Source: Cryptomeria japonica (lineage: Eukaryota; Streptophyta; Pinopsida; Cupressales; Cupressaceae). From it: a DNA stretch of 64,000 nt. The translations under genes and the position numbers were made by a program. Below the pieces are notes generated by a model. It did no database searches, was not told where the DNA came from, and saw only the letters and a list, made by a program, of their open reading frames with translations. The stretch lies in contig NC_081406.1 of assembly GCF_030272615.1 (NCBI RefSeq), positions 172,618,861 to 172,682,860 on the forward strand, in the 5' to 3' direction. Shown here one piece after another: positions 21,919-34,361 of this stretch. The number at the start of each line of letters is the position of its first letter. The first letter of the stretch is position 1.

Positions 21919-24900
21919 CTATAATTTTTCTAAATTTGCAATTTGTAATAAGTCTGAAAAGTCATGTAAGTCAATGGGGGATATTGAGGAGTCCAAATTA
22001 ATGTTCTCACAACCCATGTTATCTAACAAATCTGCAAGTTTATTACCCTCTATATGTATGGGAGATATAACACTCTTTGAAAGAGTCCAATAAGGACCAA
22101 ATTTGTTTAAGTATATATGCAATTCTCCAATTCAAAAATGTCTGGTAATACAAGCATTAACAATGAGGACTGGGTCACCTTCAATTTGTATGTTTGTGTA
22201 GCCCAATTTTTTTGCTAATACAAGTCCATTTAAGAGTGCAACTGCTTCAGCTGAATTGTTTGTCCTTGGAGGGATGTTGGAATATTTTGATGCAATCAGA
22301 TTACCTAGATGGTCCCTAATGCAAATACCAATACCTGAAATACTTGGATTTCCTCTTGATGCGCCATAAAAATTTATCTATACAAATCTCTTGCATGGGG
22401 GTTGCCATTTGATCTTAGATCTATCAGTGGACTTCTGAGAGTGACATGTTGGAGAAGATGGGGAGGGGGGATGAATAGATTTCCATACATTCATGGTATA
22501 ATTGTCCCATGGAGTAAAGATGTGATTCCCTTTTATACTTTGGTCGTTAATATTAACTATCTCTGAAATAAAATTTTCTATCCTATCCAAGACCAATTGC
22601 ACATTAGATGACGACTGTCGAAAAATTCTTTTGTTTCTTTCCCACCAAATGGACCAAATAATGGTGGTTGGGATGCATTTCCAAATACAACAAAACATTG
22701 ATTTGGAGAAGAGGGTGGGCCAGGACTAAAGCACATCCCATAGTGTGTTGGGCAGTGGCATAGCTAAGTTTAGTTTATTTATGAGAGAGTTCCAACATTG
22801 TTGATAAAAGGGACAGTTCAAGCATAAGTGATCAACTATCTCCAAATCCTTGTTGAATAAAAACACAGTTAAAGGGATGAGATATGTTAAGTTTATGCAG
22901 TTTATCACTAGTTAGGATTCTTTTCTTAAGAGCTAGCCAAGAAAAACATCCTTCTTTTGGTAAAACCAAATTGTTCCAGCAAAAGGAAAAGGCCCTATGA
23001 TTCAAATTCTAAGATTCCAATTGATGAACAACTTTATACCCAACTTTAACTGAATAATTTTCATCTTTGGATGGTGCCCAAAATAGGGAATCATGGATGT
23101 TTGAAATGTACACAACTCTTTGAGAAAGAATATGTTGTAAACTTGTTACCTGGTCCAAAGATCTAGGGAGAATTGAAGGATCCTTCCATGTAGCTTTACT
23201 AGAAAATATGTCTACAACACAAATATAATCAATCAACTTTAACCCCCAATAGTCAGTGATAGTTTGAATTGCACTAGCTAGCTCCAAGCTTTGATTCAAA
23301 GGAGGCAACCCATTCTATGAATCACTCCAAAAATTGACACTTTCCCCATTATGAACTTCCCATGACACATATCTAGTGACAACCTCTCTTGAAGATAGCA
23401 TAACGTTCCATATGGTTGATCCCTGAGGAGGATTAGAGATAGTTAGAATCCTGGAGCAATCCATGGTGTCCAAATATTTTCCCTGCATAATTCTACACCA
23501 TTTACTATGAGGTTTTGAGTACATCTGGGCCATGCTAATTTGTCTCCAAAGGCCTTGTTTCTCATAGATAAGTCATGCAACCCAACACTCCCCACCTCCT
23601 TACAATTTGACATATCTTTTAATGAGACTAGTGGAATTTTTTTAACATCTGTTATATTACTTCTCCACAAGAAATCTTTGATAAGTATTTCAATTTGATG
23701 AATGACAGATTTAGGGGCTTTAAGTACTAAGATGTAATAGTTTGGTATTGCAGAGAGGAAATATTTGATAAGGAGGATTCTACCTAATAGGGAGAGCCAG
23801 TGATCTTTCCATGTAGATACTCTAGTCTTTATTCTTTCAATAATGGAGTTCCAATAAGTAGCTTTATTGGCTCCCATTAAAAAAGAGGAATTCTGAGATA
23901 AGTGGATGGAAGAGCCTCTTAATTAAACCCCAGTAATCTTACTATTTTATTAGAGATTAGTTGATTTTTGTTGAAGATAAAAATATTAGACTTATGGGAA
24001 TTAATCTTCTGACTTGATACAGTTGTGTAGAGATCCAAGGTCTGTTTCATCCGTTTGGCTTCTTGAACATTTGACCTTCCAAAAAAAAGGGTGTCATCAA
24101 CAAATAAAGAGTGAATAATTGAGATGGAAGTGCCAGCAATGTGCACACCTCGCCATAAACCATTTTCTTTTCTAAGGTTGATAATTCTACTAAATGGATT
24201 GGCCATGATGATGAATAAGAATGGAGATAAAGGATCTCTTTGTCTTACCCCCTGAGTAAAGGCAAAGAAACTACCTGGGACCCCATTAACAATAACTGAA
24301 AAGTGAGCTCCTGACATACAAGCCCTGATCCATTTACACCATTTATTTGTGAAGCCAAATTTCCTCAAAACTTTCAATAGAAATGACGAGTTAAGCTTGT
24401 CATAGGCCTTCATCATGTCTAGTTTAATAAAAAAGGGTGAAGACTGATTTATTCTAACAGAATGAAGAGCTTCATGAGCCACTAGAGCCCCTTCTGTAGT
24501 CTCCATCCCCAACACAAAGCCCCCTTGCTCTAGAGAGATAATTTTAGAGATGAGATGTTGCAATCTCAGGTAGATGGCTATAGTGAGAATCTTATATATC
24601 GAACTACATAATGAAATTGGGCGGAAGTCTGCAAATGATTTTGGTTCTTTGATTTTAGGAACAAGACCAATATTAGTAGTGTTGAAGTTCTTAAGCAATG
24701 AAGCACTCTTCCTAGATTCTTGTAAAGATGCAAGGAGATCAAAGAATATAAAATCCCAGCATTTTTGATAGAAAAGATCATTGAAACCATTAGGGCTAGG
24801 TGCCTTATCATCAGGCATGGAAAAGACCATTTTATGGATCTCCATAAAGGTAAAGGGAGCCAAAAGAAGTTGATTGTCCTACGAGGTTAACAAAGATGGA

Positions 24901-26197
24901 ATGGTAGCAAGGAGTTCTTTTTCCTTATCAGGTTGAGGAGACGGGTTAGGAGGGGGAGAAAGAAGATTGAAAAAAAATTGACCCCTTCCTCTTGAATACC
25001 TTGTGCATCTAAATAGTGTTGCCCATTGTAGAATCATTTATCGAGAAAATTGTTCTTGCAGCCCTTTTTTGTTTTGCTGACATATGAAAAAAAATTGTGT
25101 TCTTGTCTCCCTATTTTATCAATAGTTACCTAGACTTTTGTCTCCAATATTCTTCTTCTCTTTGGCACAATTCCTCCCATTCCTCCTTTAAGTTTTTATG
25201 TCTTTCAAAAATAACTGCATCCAAACCATGTTGGATTATACGTTGATTAATTTTCTCTAGCTCCTTTTCCACTAAAATTTTTTGTTCAAAAACATTTTTA
25301 AAGACCTGTGCATTCCATATCTTGATCCATGATTTGACATATTGCAGCTTTTTGTGGAATTGAAACATCTTAGTGCCTAGTTCCAATGGTGAATTGAACC
25401 ACCATTGTCTCAAGAGGTGTTGAAATTTGGAGTGACGGAACCACACTCTCAAACTTAAAAGAAGGTTTATGCCTATGCCCTAGTAATTTTGATATTTAAA
25501 TAATGTTAAGAAGGATCAGAAATTGGTCTGACCCCGAAAATGCCATAATTTTTTACTGCATAGTAATATCCAGTAATTTCCAGCTATGAGAAGTAAGAAA
25601 CCTGGCCAAATGTTCAGCTATTTGAAGAAAACCTGACCTTCTATTTGTCCATGTGAAGAAACCATTATGAGGAATAATATCAATCAAATCATTATCATTT
25701 ATGAAGTCCTTAAAGTCTTGCATGGTTCTAGAGGGGGGGCAGATTCTACCTTGTTTTTCATCCAATGACACAATAGCATTGAAATCTCCCCCTATAACTA
25801 AGTTTAGGCCTTCATATTGTTGAATGATAAGTGTTAGCACTACCCATAATCTCTTCTTGTCTTGCGTGGGATTAGGTCCATAAACATTCACTAAATAAAA
25901 TGATAGATCAAAGTGTTGCATGTTTAATAATTGCCAATTTGTGTCATGGTGTATCAGATAACCCTTAATAGATTTTGGGTTCCACATAACAGAAAGACCT
26001 CCTGAAGCTCCTACACCTTGGATATGAACTGATTTCCATACATTCCATTTATCAATAGTTTTTTTAAAATTATCCTATGAAAGCATTGTTTCTTGAAGTA
26101 GTATAATGTTCGCTTATGAAGAATCAAGTTGATGCTTGATTCTATGATGTTTGTCAGAGGCATTAACACCTCTGACATTCCAAGATAGGATCTTCAT
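21919..26197 (-). pseudogene. LINE-B ORF2: endonuclease, reverse transcriptase, RNase H
   Basis: The start codon at 26,197-26,195 begins MKILSWNVRGVNASD, the usual start of an AP-type endonuclease; ASGGLSVMWNPKS, VIGGDFNAI and FTWTNRRSG follow (26,040-25,600). A linker with coiled-coil character is at 25,452-25,126. The reverse transcriptase (24,863-23,919) has FRPISLCSSIYKI, GVRQRDPLSPFLFI and FVDDTLFF (24,103-24,080), so the catalytic DD is kept. RT thumb and the FGDKLAW region lie at 23,877-23,315, the zinc-binding region about 23,308-22,726, and RNase H about 22,400-21,919 (GNPSISGIGICIRDHLGN, IHIEGNKLADLL). The total span of 4,279 bp is normal for plant L1 ORF2. Stops (two in the first 70 codons) and frameshifts inactivate it. 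The start overlaps the ORF1 stop by ATGA. Confidence 0.9.
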
Positions 26198-28034
26198 TGT
26201 TCACGAGGAGAACACTTAGTTCTCCTCGTCATTTGTTTTAACGGTGAAAATTTCTCATCTAAGGTGGACTGAAGACCGGCCTCTATTTCTTCCATGGCTT
26301 TAGTGCTTTTTGACTTCCTGCCTCTAGACTTTGGAGTTTTCTTCTCTGGAACTAATATAGAAGGGGTTTGTGTTAATGATAATGATTGAGAAAAATAAAA
26401 CTACCCCACAGCTTGAGATGTAGTCCTTAAGTTTTCATTTGTATCTAACTCTTCTATTGATGCATAATTCTCATCCAAATTAACTACAACATTCAGAGAA
26501 TTCTGCACATTATACCCAAACTGTGGGGGAATAACTATATTCTCACAGTCAAAACCCGATAATTTCATATCAAAGATATTCAATTATCTAACCATTTCAT
26601 ACTGATTAAAACAATTGTCTTGATTATGGGGAGGAAGTTCTCTGACCATTTCATGTTGAATAAAGCAATTATCTTGACATTGGGAGGAATTTGAATCAGA
26701 TAATTCTATAACTATTTCATGTTGATTAAGGCAGTTATTTTGGCATTGGAGAGGATTCTTATTACAATCATCTATTTTTCTGGTTTCTATTAGATTATGA
26801 TGAGCATAGTCCTCATACATTTCTTCTACTGTTGTCTCATCATACACCCAAGAAGCAACTATCACAAACAATTCATTTGCCATAACTTATGCATGTTCTC
26901 ATGTTAATTTGTGCAGATTAAGAGGCAAGGAAAAAGGCATCTTGGGCAAGATGTCAATGGCCCGATTGAGGAGCATCAATTCTTGCACAATACTATCAAA
27001 TTTAGGCATAGATATACCTGAAGGGAGATCGGCTTTTGAAATTTAGGAATTGATGACTATGAAGACCCTCTAGTGGTACTGTAAAGTATGTTGTGAGGAA
27101 AGGGGCAGTACTGCAAGAATTAGTGTTAGCATGGTGGGTGGTATCAACAAAATGGCCTGAGGCCTGCAATAGGTATTGTCCAAAATACCAATACCTAAAA
27201 AAATCAAAAGCCTTACAAAGGGACAAAAGGAACTTCTCCAAATGCATCTGATTTGTGCAACAGTTGAGCTGTTGGTTTCCTACCCCAACATCTTAAACTA
27301 TGTGAACACTAGTTTGATAAGTTGATGGTATTCGAGGAGAAGTGTGAACATTAATTCTATAAGCATATTGAAAGGGATCAGTTATATTGTCCATACATAT
27401 ATTTATGCATGAAGTATCTGGACCTTGACATTGGCTGGTAAAGTGACCCAAATGTTGGGCATGCTTATCTACCATAGCGGCATCTTGTATAACCACCTTT
27501 TGTTCCCAAGGCCCCCACTTGGAAGTGATAATTATAGAGGTTGGAAATGGCTTAGCCAAACTCAATAATAGACAAACCCTAATAGGCAAGTGAGTAACCT
27601 CAAAGGGAATGAGGACATGTTTAAGAAAGATCCCCAACTTATTTGCAAGCAATTCTAAACCAAACCCTTTGCAGAACCAATTCTTGGTTATGTGCACATA
27701 GACAAAATTTAGAATCTAAAAAATGATAATATTTGGAATCAGAGTCCATATAGAAAATATCCTTAATGCCCAGCCACTCATTTTTGGCCCATTGAAAGAG
27801 CTTAGAAATTTGCAAAGATGAGTCCCAGAACTTATCAAAAAGTGTTGTTTCCCTCAAAATTGCAATTTAGGAGGAAAGAAGTTGTTCAAGAAGGGTAATC
27901 GAATAAGCATGCTTTAACATGCAAGTCGCCTATGTGCAAGCATAAACACAGCCATCATTTGATTCACTAATATCCTTCAAAGCCCTTCCTAAGTCATGAC
28001 CATCACTTGAGGCCTTGCTCAAATCCCGCCGCAT
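26194..28034 (-). pseudogene. LINE-B ORF1 (nucleic-acid-binding Gag-like protein)
   Basis: The frame can be followed from MRRDLSKASSDGHD at 28,034 to KCSPREQ and a TGA at 26,196-26,194, about 610 codons. Recognisable parts are the LINE ORF1 core (WFCKGFGLELLANKLGIFLK, SKWGPWEQKVVIQD; 27,690-27,440), a damaged zinc knuckle (HAQHLGHFTSQC, near 27,460-27,425), a Cys/Gln-rich three-copy repeat (26,760-26,590) and a basic tail (TPKSRGRKSKSTKAMEE). ORF1 proteins coat LINE RNA. Several stops (for example near 27,930, 27,868 and 26,403) and a frameshift near 27,690 break it. Confidence 0.75.
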
Positions 28035-28269
28035 TTGAACATCTGTGTTTGGGTTATTTTTCCTCCAAAACCTATCCATTTTATTTGGTTTAGGGAGAAT
28101 TCCTCCATCATCACGAAGCTATGTATCTTTCTGCAACTGGAAATCCTTCCTTATTATGGAAATGTTATTAGGGTTAGTGAGAAACCTAGGGTTAGTGATC
28201 CAGGTGTTGTTCCGCTAGGAAACATAAGAGGGAAATCTCCACCCAGACCGATCATCAACATGTCGTGTA

Positions 28270-28621
28270 GAAGGCCCATTTTCTTTGGCAAATCAAGGAG
28301 AATGTTTAGAAGACCCTTCACAAATATTAAATATTGGTTATTTTTTGTGACGAAAACCCTTGAATGTACCTCCTCTCTGCCACCCATGAACCCGATGCCC
28401 CCTGAACCTATCGAATACAAAATCCTACCTCTGAAGTGCAGGAAAATTCTGAAACTTTTCTTAGGGAATCAAGGAAAGTGTACAGGAGACCCTTCGCAGA
28501 TAACAGATACTAGTTGTTTTTTATGGCGAAAACCCTTGAAAGTGCCTCCTCTCTACCACCTATGAACCCGACGTCCTTTGAACCTGTCAAATGAAGAATC
28601 TTGCTTCTAAGAAGCAGAAAA
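28270..28621 (-). repeat. Two 176-bp tandem units in the LINE-B 5' UTR
   Basis: CCTCCTCTCTGCCACCCATGAACCCGA-like text at about 28,370 is repeated at about 28,546; the shared block runs from AATCAAGGA through AAACCCTTGAA to GCAGGAAAATT. The units lie directly before ORF1, where LINE promoter sequences are expected. Confidence 0.85.
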
Positions 28622-28665
28622 ATTTAAAAACCCTCAGCAAGATCCACCATCACCTCGCTAGCGCA

Positions 28666-28765
28666 GCTCCATTCCATGCATGTTTTTCCCTTGTCTATTT
28701 ATGTCATATGTCTTAAAATGGTTTGAACCAAGGATGTAAGAACTATAGGCAAGAAACCCCACTAT
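28666..28765. other. Junction sequence between LINE-B and the truncated Gag
   Basis: About 100 bp that match neither LINE 5' UTR repeats nor Gag. Contains CATGCATG and TATTTATGTCATATG. Origin not determined. Confidence 0.3.
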
Positions 28766-29158
28766 TTCTCCTTGCATGTCTTCCTTCTCCACTTTGCTCG
28801 CATGGAGTTGAGAAGTTAGGGCACTGATCTCTTGCTTCAGCTTGGAGATTTCATGATCTTTGTCTTTTGTCAGATCTTCAGCTTTCCTCTGGTTCTCAAG
28901 CTCTTGGCACATTCGAATAGTTTGTCCTTCCAACTTCTTTCTTAGATTGGAATTGGATTCATTCATCTTTTCTACTTCTTGGATTAGGGCTTCCATGTCC
29001 GCTTCATCAGAAGAACTATTTTCAGATAGCTCCATCAACTTTTCAGCATGTTCTCTCCTTTTTGCTTGAGAGGCCTTGTATTTGACCATAAGATCATCAT
29101 AGGCTTGCTCAGACTGAGTGATCTGATGAGTAAGTTCCCTCAATGTGTATTCCCCCAT
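28766..29158 (-). pseudogene. Truncated NA1-type Gag beyond the NA1 3' LTR
   Basis: After an LTR and primer-binding site on the minus strand, a frame starts MGEYTLRELTHQITQSEQAY and runs through the Gag coiled coil (EKLMELSENSSSDEADMEAL, EISALTSQLHASKVEKEDMQ). It parallels the Gag of NA1 at 35,564 almost residue for residue, then leaves it at about 28,765 to enter unrelated sequence. The zinc knuckles are missing. This copy retains Gln (CAA) where the NA1 copy has TAA in ..TQSEQAY.., so it is the less damaged version of the start. Confidence 0.85.
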
Positions 29159-29194
29159 ATCTCTTTCCAAGTGGTTAAACTTATAGAAAGGTAG

Positions 29195-29206
29195 GCTCTG
29201 ATACCA
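29195..29206 (-). promoter_or_regulatory. Primer-binding site (initiator tRNA-Met type), truncated copy
   Basis: Minus strand TGGTATCAGAGC, two bases from the LTR end. It lies on the Gag side of the 29,209-30,330 LTR and so belongs to the truncated second internal region. Confidence 0.85.
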
Positions 29207-29208
29207 AT

Positions 29209-30330
29209 TGATGAATACTAAGAGGGGGGGGTGAATTAGTATACCAAAAATCAATGTACGTAAACACTTTTCTAGACTAACAGTAAACCAGTAAAACAGT
29301 TTAGCAGACAGACCAGTTAGGACACATGCAAACCAAATAGAAAATAATGCATTCACCCATAGAAGCACAAACACCATAACACAAAAGATTTTGACGTGGA
29401 AACCCAAATGGGAAAAAACCACGGTGAGATGGAACTCACAAGTAACTATCTACAGAATAGGAACCAGACCAGTTAAGGTCATACAATGTTCTTTACCAGA
29501 ACAGATCCTATTAGGAATCTCAATCTCTGTTAGGAGATAAGTCTGATTAAAGACTACCTTGCTAGAGGATTTTAGATCCACAGATGTGAACCACCTTGTT
29601 AGAGGATTTACAAAAGGCTTTTGGGCCTACCCAGTTAAAGGCTTCAGACTTGTCGAAGATGTGAGTAATCAACAAGTGAGTGATCTAGCTAATAGCACAG
29701 ATTGCTTCGTTAGATCCTTGATAGCACATTCCTAATGCATTCCAGCATTATTTCAGTCTTCAACACATTCACACTTTCTCTAACTCATCAACCACCTTAA
29801 ACCCTAGCAACAACCTAAAACCCTAGACATGATGTCCTTTTAAAGAACTCTGATTTCATGTCGGTCCAATAGGATTACAATACAATTTCCTAGGTTCAAT
29901 GCATCTAAATATATCTGGTAACACGACACAAAAAGCATCGTTGAAGTGTCGACACCATCAAACAATCGATGGATGGTAACTCATCACAAAATGTCGGTTG
30001 GTAACTCATCACAGAGTATTACCGGTTCATACAAGATATTGGTTTAAGCAAAATACCGGTTGCTAGTTTGACAAAATGAAGATTGGGAAATATGTGTTAT
30101 GTCGCTTTGATCTTTCATACCACTTGAGATCCTTGAACCACTTGGGGTCAGCATTCCGCTTCAGATTGGTAAACACTTTCTACAAAACACCAATAGTCTA
30201 AGGACTATAATGCATCATACCGATTGGGAACAATTGCCGGTTGAGCATAACTCATACATATAAAAGTGATCTCAATGCAAGTGTGTGTCCATCAATGACA
30301 ATCACAACATAATCATCAAAAATGTCAACA
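29209..30330 (-). repeat. NA1 LTR (3' in element orientation)
   Basis: Plus-strand start TGATGAATACTAAGAGG and end AAATGTCAACA. It differs from the other NA1 LTR by scattered substitutions (roughly several per cent by eye), indicating an old insertion. Confidence 0.9.
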
Positions 30331-30349
30331 ATCTCCCCCTTTGGCATTG
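30331..30349 (-). promoter_or_regulatory. NA1 polypurine tract
   Basis: Minus strand CAATGCCAAAGGGGGAGAT immediately before the LTR start TGTTGAC. Confidence 0.85.
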
Positions 30350-30590
30350 ATGGCAACACTTAGGAAATTTTGACATCGACATCTAAGTGTTTTACAACAA
30401 AAATATGCCATACTCAAAATTACTCCCCCTAAGCATATACACTATCCCTTTTGCAGAAAATACAATGTATACTACTTCTTAACAGAAATAACATGAAAGT
30501 ATACATCAAAACATTCAAAATTTATACTTCTCCCCCTTTGCCAACAATGACAAAAATAATATTATAGACTAGCCCCTGTTTCATAAGTGT

Positions 30591-33500
30591 TTATGACAGT
30601 AAAGAATAAAACTTGTCAAAAACTGATTTAAAGTCCTGCAAAAATTGTTTCATAGATAAAGACCAGGACTCAAGTAGAGAGGTTGCCACTTCTTTCTCTG
30701 TCTGCATCTGGGAGACCTATTCTTCCATGGCATCTAATGTGCTCATCTCTTGAGTCACCATTAAGGCATCCAAATTTAGATAACATTTATGAAGTATCTG
30801 CAGGCAAGGGAGTAGAACCAGTTGGAGTTCCTGCAAATCTCGAGTCCGGTTGCTGATTTCCAACTCTATTTGGGTAGACTGGATGTGAAACCGGTGAACG
30901 ATTTGCCCATAAGCTGTAAAAGAGTCATACGATAGCTTGAAGGTGCTCATATATAACTGCAAGTCAGTTTGTAGCTTTTGCTTCTATACAAGCACATCAT
31001 CATAGAAGAGATGGGGTTGGCAAATCTTACTCAGTAGTAGATTCCCCTCATCCAGAGCATTCCTTATGTCTTTTTGTGCTTTTTGCAGTTCAGACTGGAG
31101 CTCATTAAGCTTCTTCACCAGGGCAATGTTGAGAGTCTTTTGATGCTCTTTCTTGGCATTTGCCTTTGCTACCTCTTCTAGGCTCTACACCTAATCATCC
31201 ACTACTGTGCATAGGAGCTTCAATTATGCCAATGGTGAGTCAGTACTAAGGAGGTTTGTGTCAGGTAACAAACTGGTAAAAGTGTCCACCGCAGCTTAGA
31301 TCGCATCTTCCTCCTTCTTCCTCCTTAACACTTCAAGGCGTTCTTGAGCAACCTTAATGCTCTGTAGCAGCTCCATTTCCTTTGCAAACTAGAGGTCAAT
31401 AGGACTAGTGAGGTCAGCCGGTTTGGCTTGACTACCGATTGCCTTTGGAGTCTCCATTTGTGTGCTCTTTGCCGCTTCTACTTCCTTGTCCTCCTATGCC
31501 TTCTTCTTCTCTGCTTCATTCCTCTTCTCCTCTTCCTTTTCTTCCTTTGCCTTCTTCTTCTCTGCTTCCTTCCTCTTCTCCTCTTCCTTTCTCTTCTTCT
31601 CATCCTCTTTTCTCTTTTCTTCCTGCTTCCGTTTCTCCTCATCTTCTTCCTTTTTCTTCTTTTCTTCATTATCCTCTTCTTCTTTGTTCTTCTTTGCATC
31701 TTCTTGTTTCTTTTTCTCTTCATCCTCTTCTCTTCTTTTCTCCACTTCCTTTTTTTGCTTCTCCTCTTCATCCTTCTTCTTCTTCTCCTCTTCCTTTTTC
31801 TTTGCTACCTCTTCCTTTTTGTCCACAACTTGCTTTTCAACCTGTTTAGCCTTCTTCTCTTGTCCTGTTGCTTCAGATGGTGTGTCCTGCGCAACATCTT
31901 CTACATCTAGAGCATCGACATCAATAGTGTCTGTAGGTTCAACAACTAGGTTTCCTTCAGTATCAAACACTTCATCCGGTTTTGTTATTGTCAGTTCTTG
32001 CTCAGCCTTCCTGTTGGCTTCAGCCACTTGATGCATCTTAAGAGCATCTAGAGAAAGAGTGTGTGTATTCTTAATCACTTCTTGACTCTCTCCTTCCAGC
32101 AATAGAAGTCTTCTTCTTCTCATGAAGAAGAGGCCTTTGTATTTATTCATAACTTCAAAAAGTTCTGAATTTGATATATTAGGAAAATGCTGAGCAAAAA
32201 TTTTCTCTCTCATTTCCTGTTCTTGTTCTATGGCAATGCACCATTTATTGTCTAAGGAGTTATACAATGAATCTGGTGTCTCAGATCTAATTTCTGAAGG
32301 CGACCGGTCATTAACACATAAATACTTAATGATTTCTTGTTCAACTGCTTCCTTTTCATCATCATTGAAATCATCAAATCAATCAATCAAATCATTCAGC
32401 ACTTTTCTCCTAATATTTTTTATGGTTCTTTGACAATGTGTCAAAGGTTTGTAGGAAGAAATGTCAATATTTACCGGTGCTGATGATGTCGGTTCATTCT
32501 TTGTCTTTTTCCTTGCTTGTCTTGTCTTCTTGAGTTTTTCTTCAGACATAGTTTCTTCTGAGTCCGGTAAGTTATTCCTTGTCTTCCTCTTTCTCTCGAA
32601 GACTTTGGCAGGTGTCGCTTCCAGTTTCTTCTTTGCAGGTGACCGCTTGGTCACTTTCGAACTGGCTACAGTAACCGATGCCAATGTCGAAGGCACTGCC
32701 TTTCCTTTCTTTTTAGGAAGTTCTACAACTGGTGCAACCCTTTCTAGATAGGTGTTGGTTCTCTTTGCCTTAGGATCAAGACGTGAGGCAATTAGGGTAG
32801 AAGAATACCCATCCAGCATATCATACATCACCTCATAGCCCATAGGCTCTACTTCTTCCTGTCTAGGCTCAATGACCTCCATTATGCATTCATCCACATT
32901 GATGATAAAGTAGATATCATCTTCATATTTCTTGATAATGTCATCGGATATCCTCATCCTCAGAATCATCTTGCTTCTGAACTCATCAAAGTACTTGCTC
33001 AGAACTTCAGGGTAGCCGGTTCCAACTACTTGCAGGCTTTCTTTGATCTGCTTGGTAACCGGTTGGTCCACAGACCACTGAATATCTCCCACTCTGGGAA
33101 AGCAACCTTGGAAGTAGAAAAATAGTCCTACTAGTAGCTGTCCAAACTTGAATTTTAATGCATTATCCTGTTTGATTGATTTAAGATTCAACACGAGTTG
33201 CCTTTGCATACCGGTGCAGAGGTCAAATGATGCATCTTCCTTGATCATCCGATAAGCGGCATTTACCGCTGCAGTAGATACAGAGTTAATTCTATTGGCA
33301 TGGAACATCCAGTATCCAATCACCATGCACGCATATTTCACGAGGTCATCCTTGATGGAATTAATAGTCATTCCTCGTGAGTCGCTCACTGAACCGATGA
33401 GCTTGGTCATTTCAGTCTTGATGATCTTCCTCAGGGCTGGCACTTCACCGACGTTCCAGAAACCGGTGATGGCATGAACAGCTTGTGGTGTGATATCATG

Positions 33501-33843
33501 CATTCTCTAGGTACATCTTGTCACCATGAGCTCTACTCAAAATGATTCTAATGTGGTCACCTGTGAAATCCTCTAGGAAGTAAACCGCATTGTGAAGTTT
33601 CTTCTTCTCCAAAATGCTATACTCTGGTTTGATCTTTTTATCTTTCTCACAGAATAGACCTAGCTGTGAGTGGATTGCTAGAGACCCTAGGTCTTCAATT
33701 TTATAGTCTATATAATCAGATATTCCTTCTTCCGCTATTACTCCAGTAGAAACTTGTGACAAGGCATTGTATTTGGACTTGCGTTGAATGAAGCTTACTG
33801 AATCGACAGATGCACTAGAGCTAGTATGAGATGCAGAAGCCAT
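30591..33843 (-). pseudogene. NA1 ORF2: large protein of unrecognised family
   Basis: About 1,084 codons from MASASHTSSSASVDSVSFIQ to FKSVFDKFYSLLS (stop 30,593-30,591). Parts: N-terminal globular region (33,843-32,800) with LSRAHGDKMYLE, VIGYWMFHANR, FGQLLVGLFFYFQGCFPRVG and EPMGYEVMYD; a Ser/Lys-rich basic linker (32,760-32,480); a short conserved helical block (NKWCIAIEQEQEMREKIF, near 32,250); a very Glu/Lys-rich coiled coil (31,815-31,494); and a C-terminal helical part. One frameshift at about 33,505 and several stops (32,379, 31,494, 30,717 and others, many one transition from Gln or Trp codons) kill it. The same layout is found in NA2 ORF2 with clear sequence matches. I see no RT, integrase, protease or nuclease motif. 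It might be a second structural or RNA-packaging protein; that is speculation. Confidence 0.8.
31495..31815. repeat. Polypyrimidine/polypurine tract of CTT/CTC repeats
   Basis: Over about 320 bp the plus strand is almost only C and T with few interruptions. On the minus strand it encodes the Glu/Lys coiled coil of NA1 ORF2. Plus-strand Phe/Ser/Leu-rich frames here are its shadows. Confidence 0.85.
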
Positions 33844-34361
33844 GATAAAAATAGAAAACTCAAGAAATACCTTTTGGAAATCGAGAATTTAGGGCTTTTA
33901 GATTCTACTTCACCTCACACTTCGTCGGTTGCAGAATCACCGCTTTGCGTTCTTCTCTTGACCGTTTGTAATTTGCTTCTGAATCTCCTTCAAGGTTTCT
34001 AAATTTCTCTGAATCGCAGCACAAATCACTTTTTCATCGCTCTGCACTTGAAAACCTTCTTCGCTCGAAAATGATAGTGAGAAATGATTTGAAAATTCCT
34101 TTTAAGCATATTCCTCACCAACCGTAATTAATGCTCCACCATTTGGGCATAAACCCTAATTTGCCTATTACCGTTTCCGATCTTCTACCAAATGACAGGT
34201 ATCACATACCGGTTAAGGTCTTTTACCGGTGTAAATTGGGGATTCGTAGTGTTTCACCGTTTGCTCCCCCTAAGCTTTTTTGATGCTTAGTTTGTCGGTT
34301 CCGTTATTTCCACACTAGGTGCAGAAACCGGTTCTTCTTGCAACACTGCTAGTTTATTCTT

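Larger units (their letters stand above)
20385..28665 (-). mobile_element. LINE-B, near full-length L1-type element
   Basis: On the minus strand: a 5' UTR with two 176-bp repeats (28,665-28,035), ORF1 (28,034-26,194), ORF2 with endonuclease, reverse transcriptase, zinc-binding and RNase H parts (26,197-21,919), and a 3' region ending CCAGGAGCCCTTGAATCA, as in LINE-A. A plus-strand fragment of a UDP-rhamnose synthase gene lies in the 3' region. No poly(A) tail or target duplication is clear. It lies between segment 1 of the long LTR and a truncated NA1-type Gag. Confidence 0.85.

Noticed and set aside
31428-32031. Three overlapping plus-strand frames rich in Phe, Ser and Leu, like a membrane protein
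   Set aside because: They are complements of the Glu/Lys coiled-coil region of NA1 ORF2, whose minus-strand frame is supported by homology to NA2.
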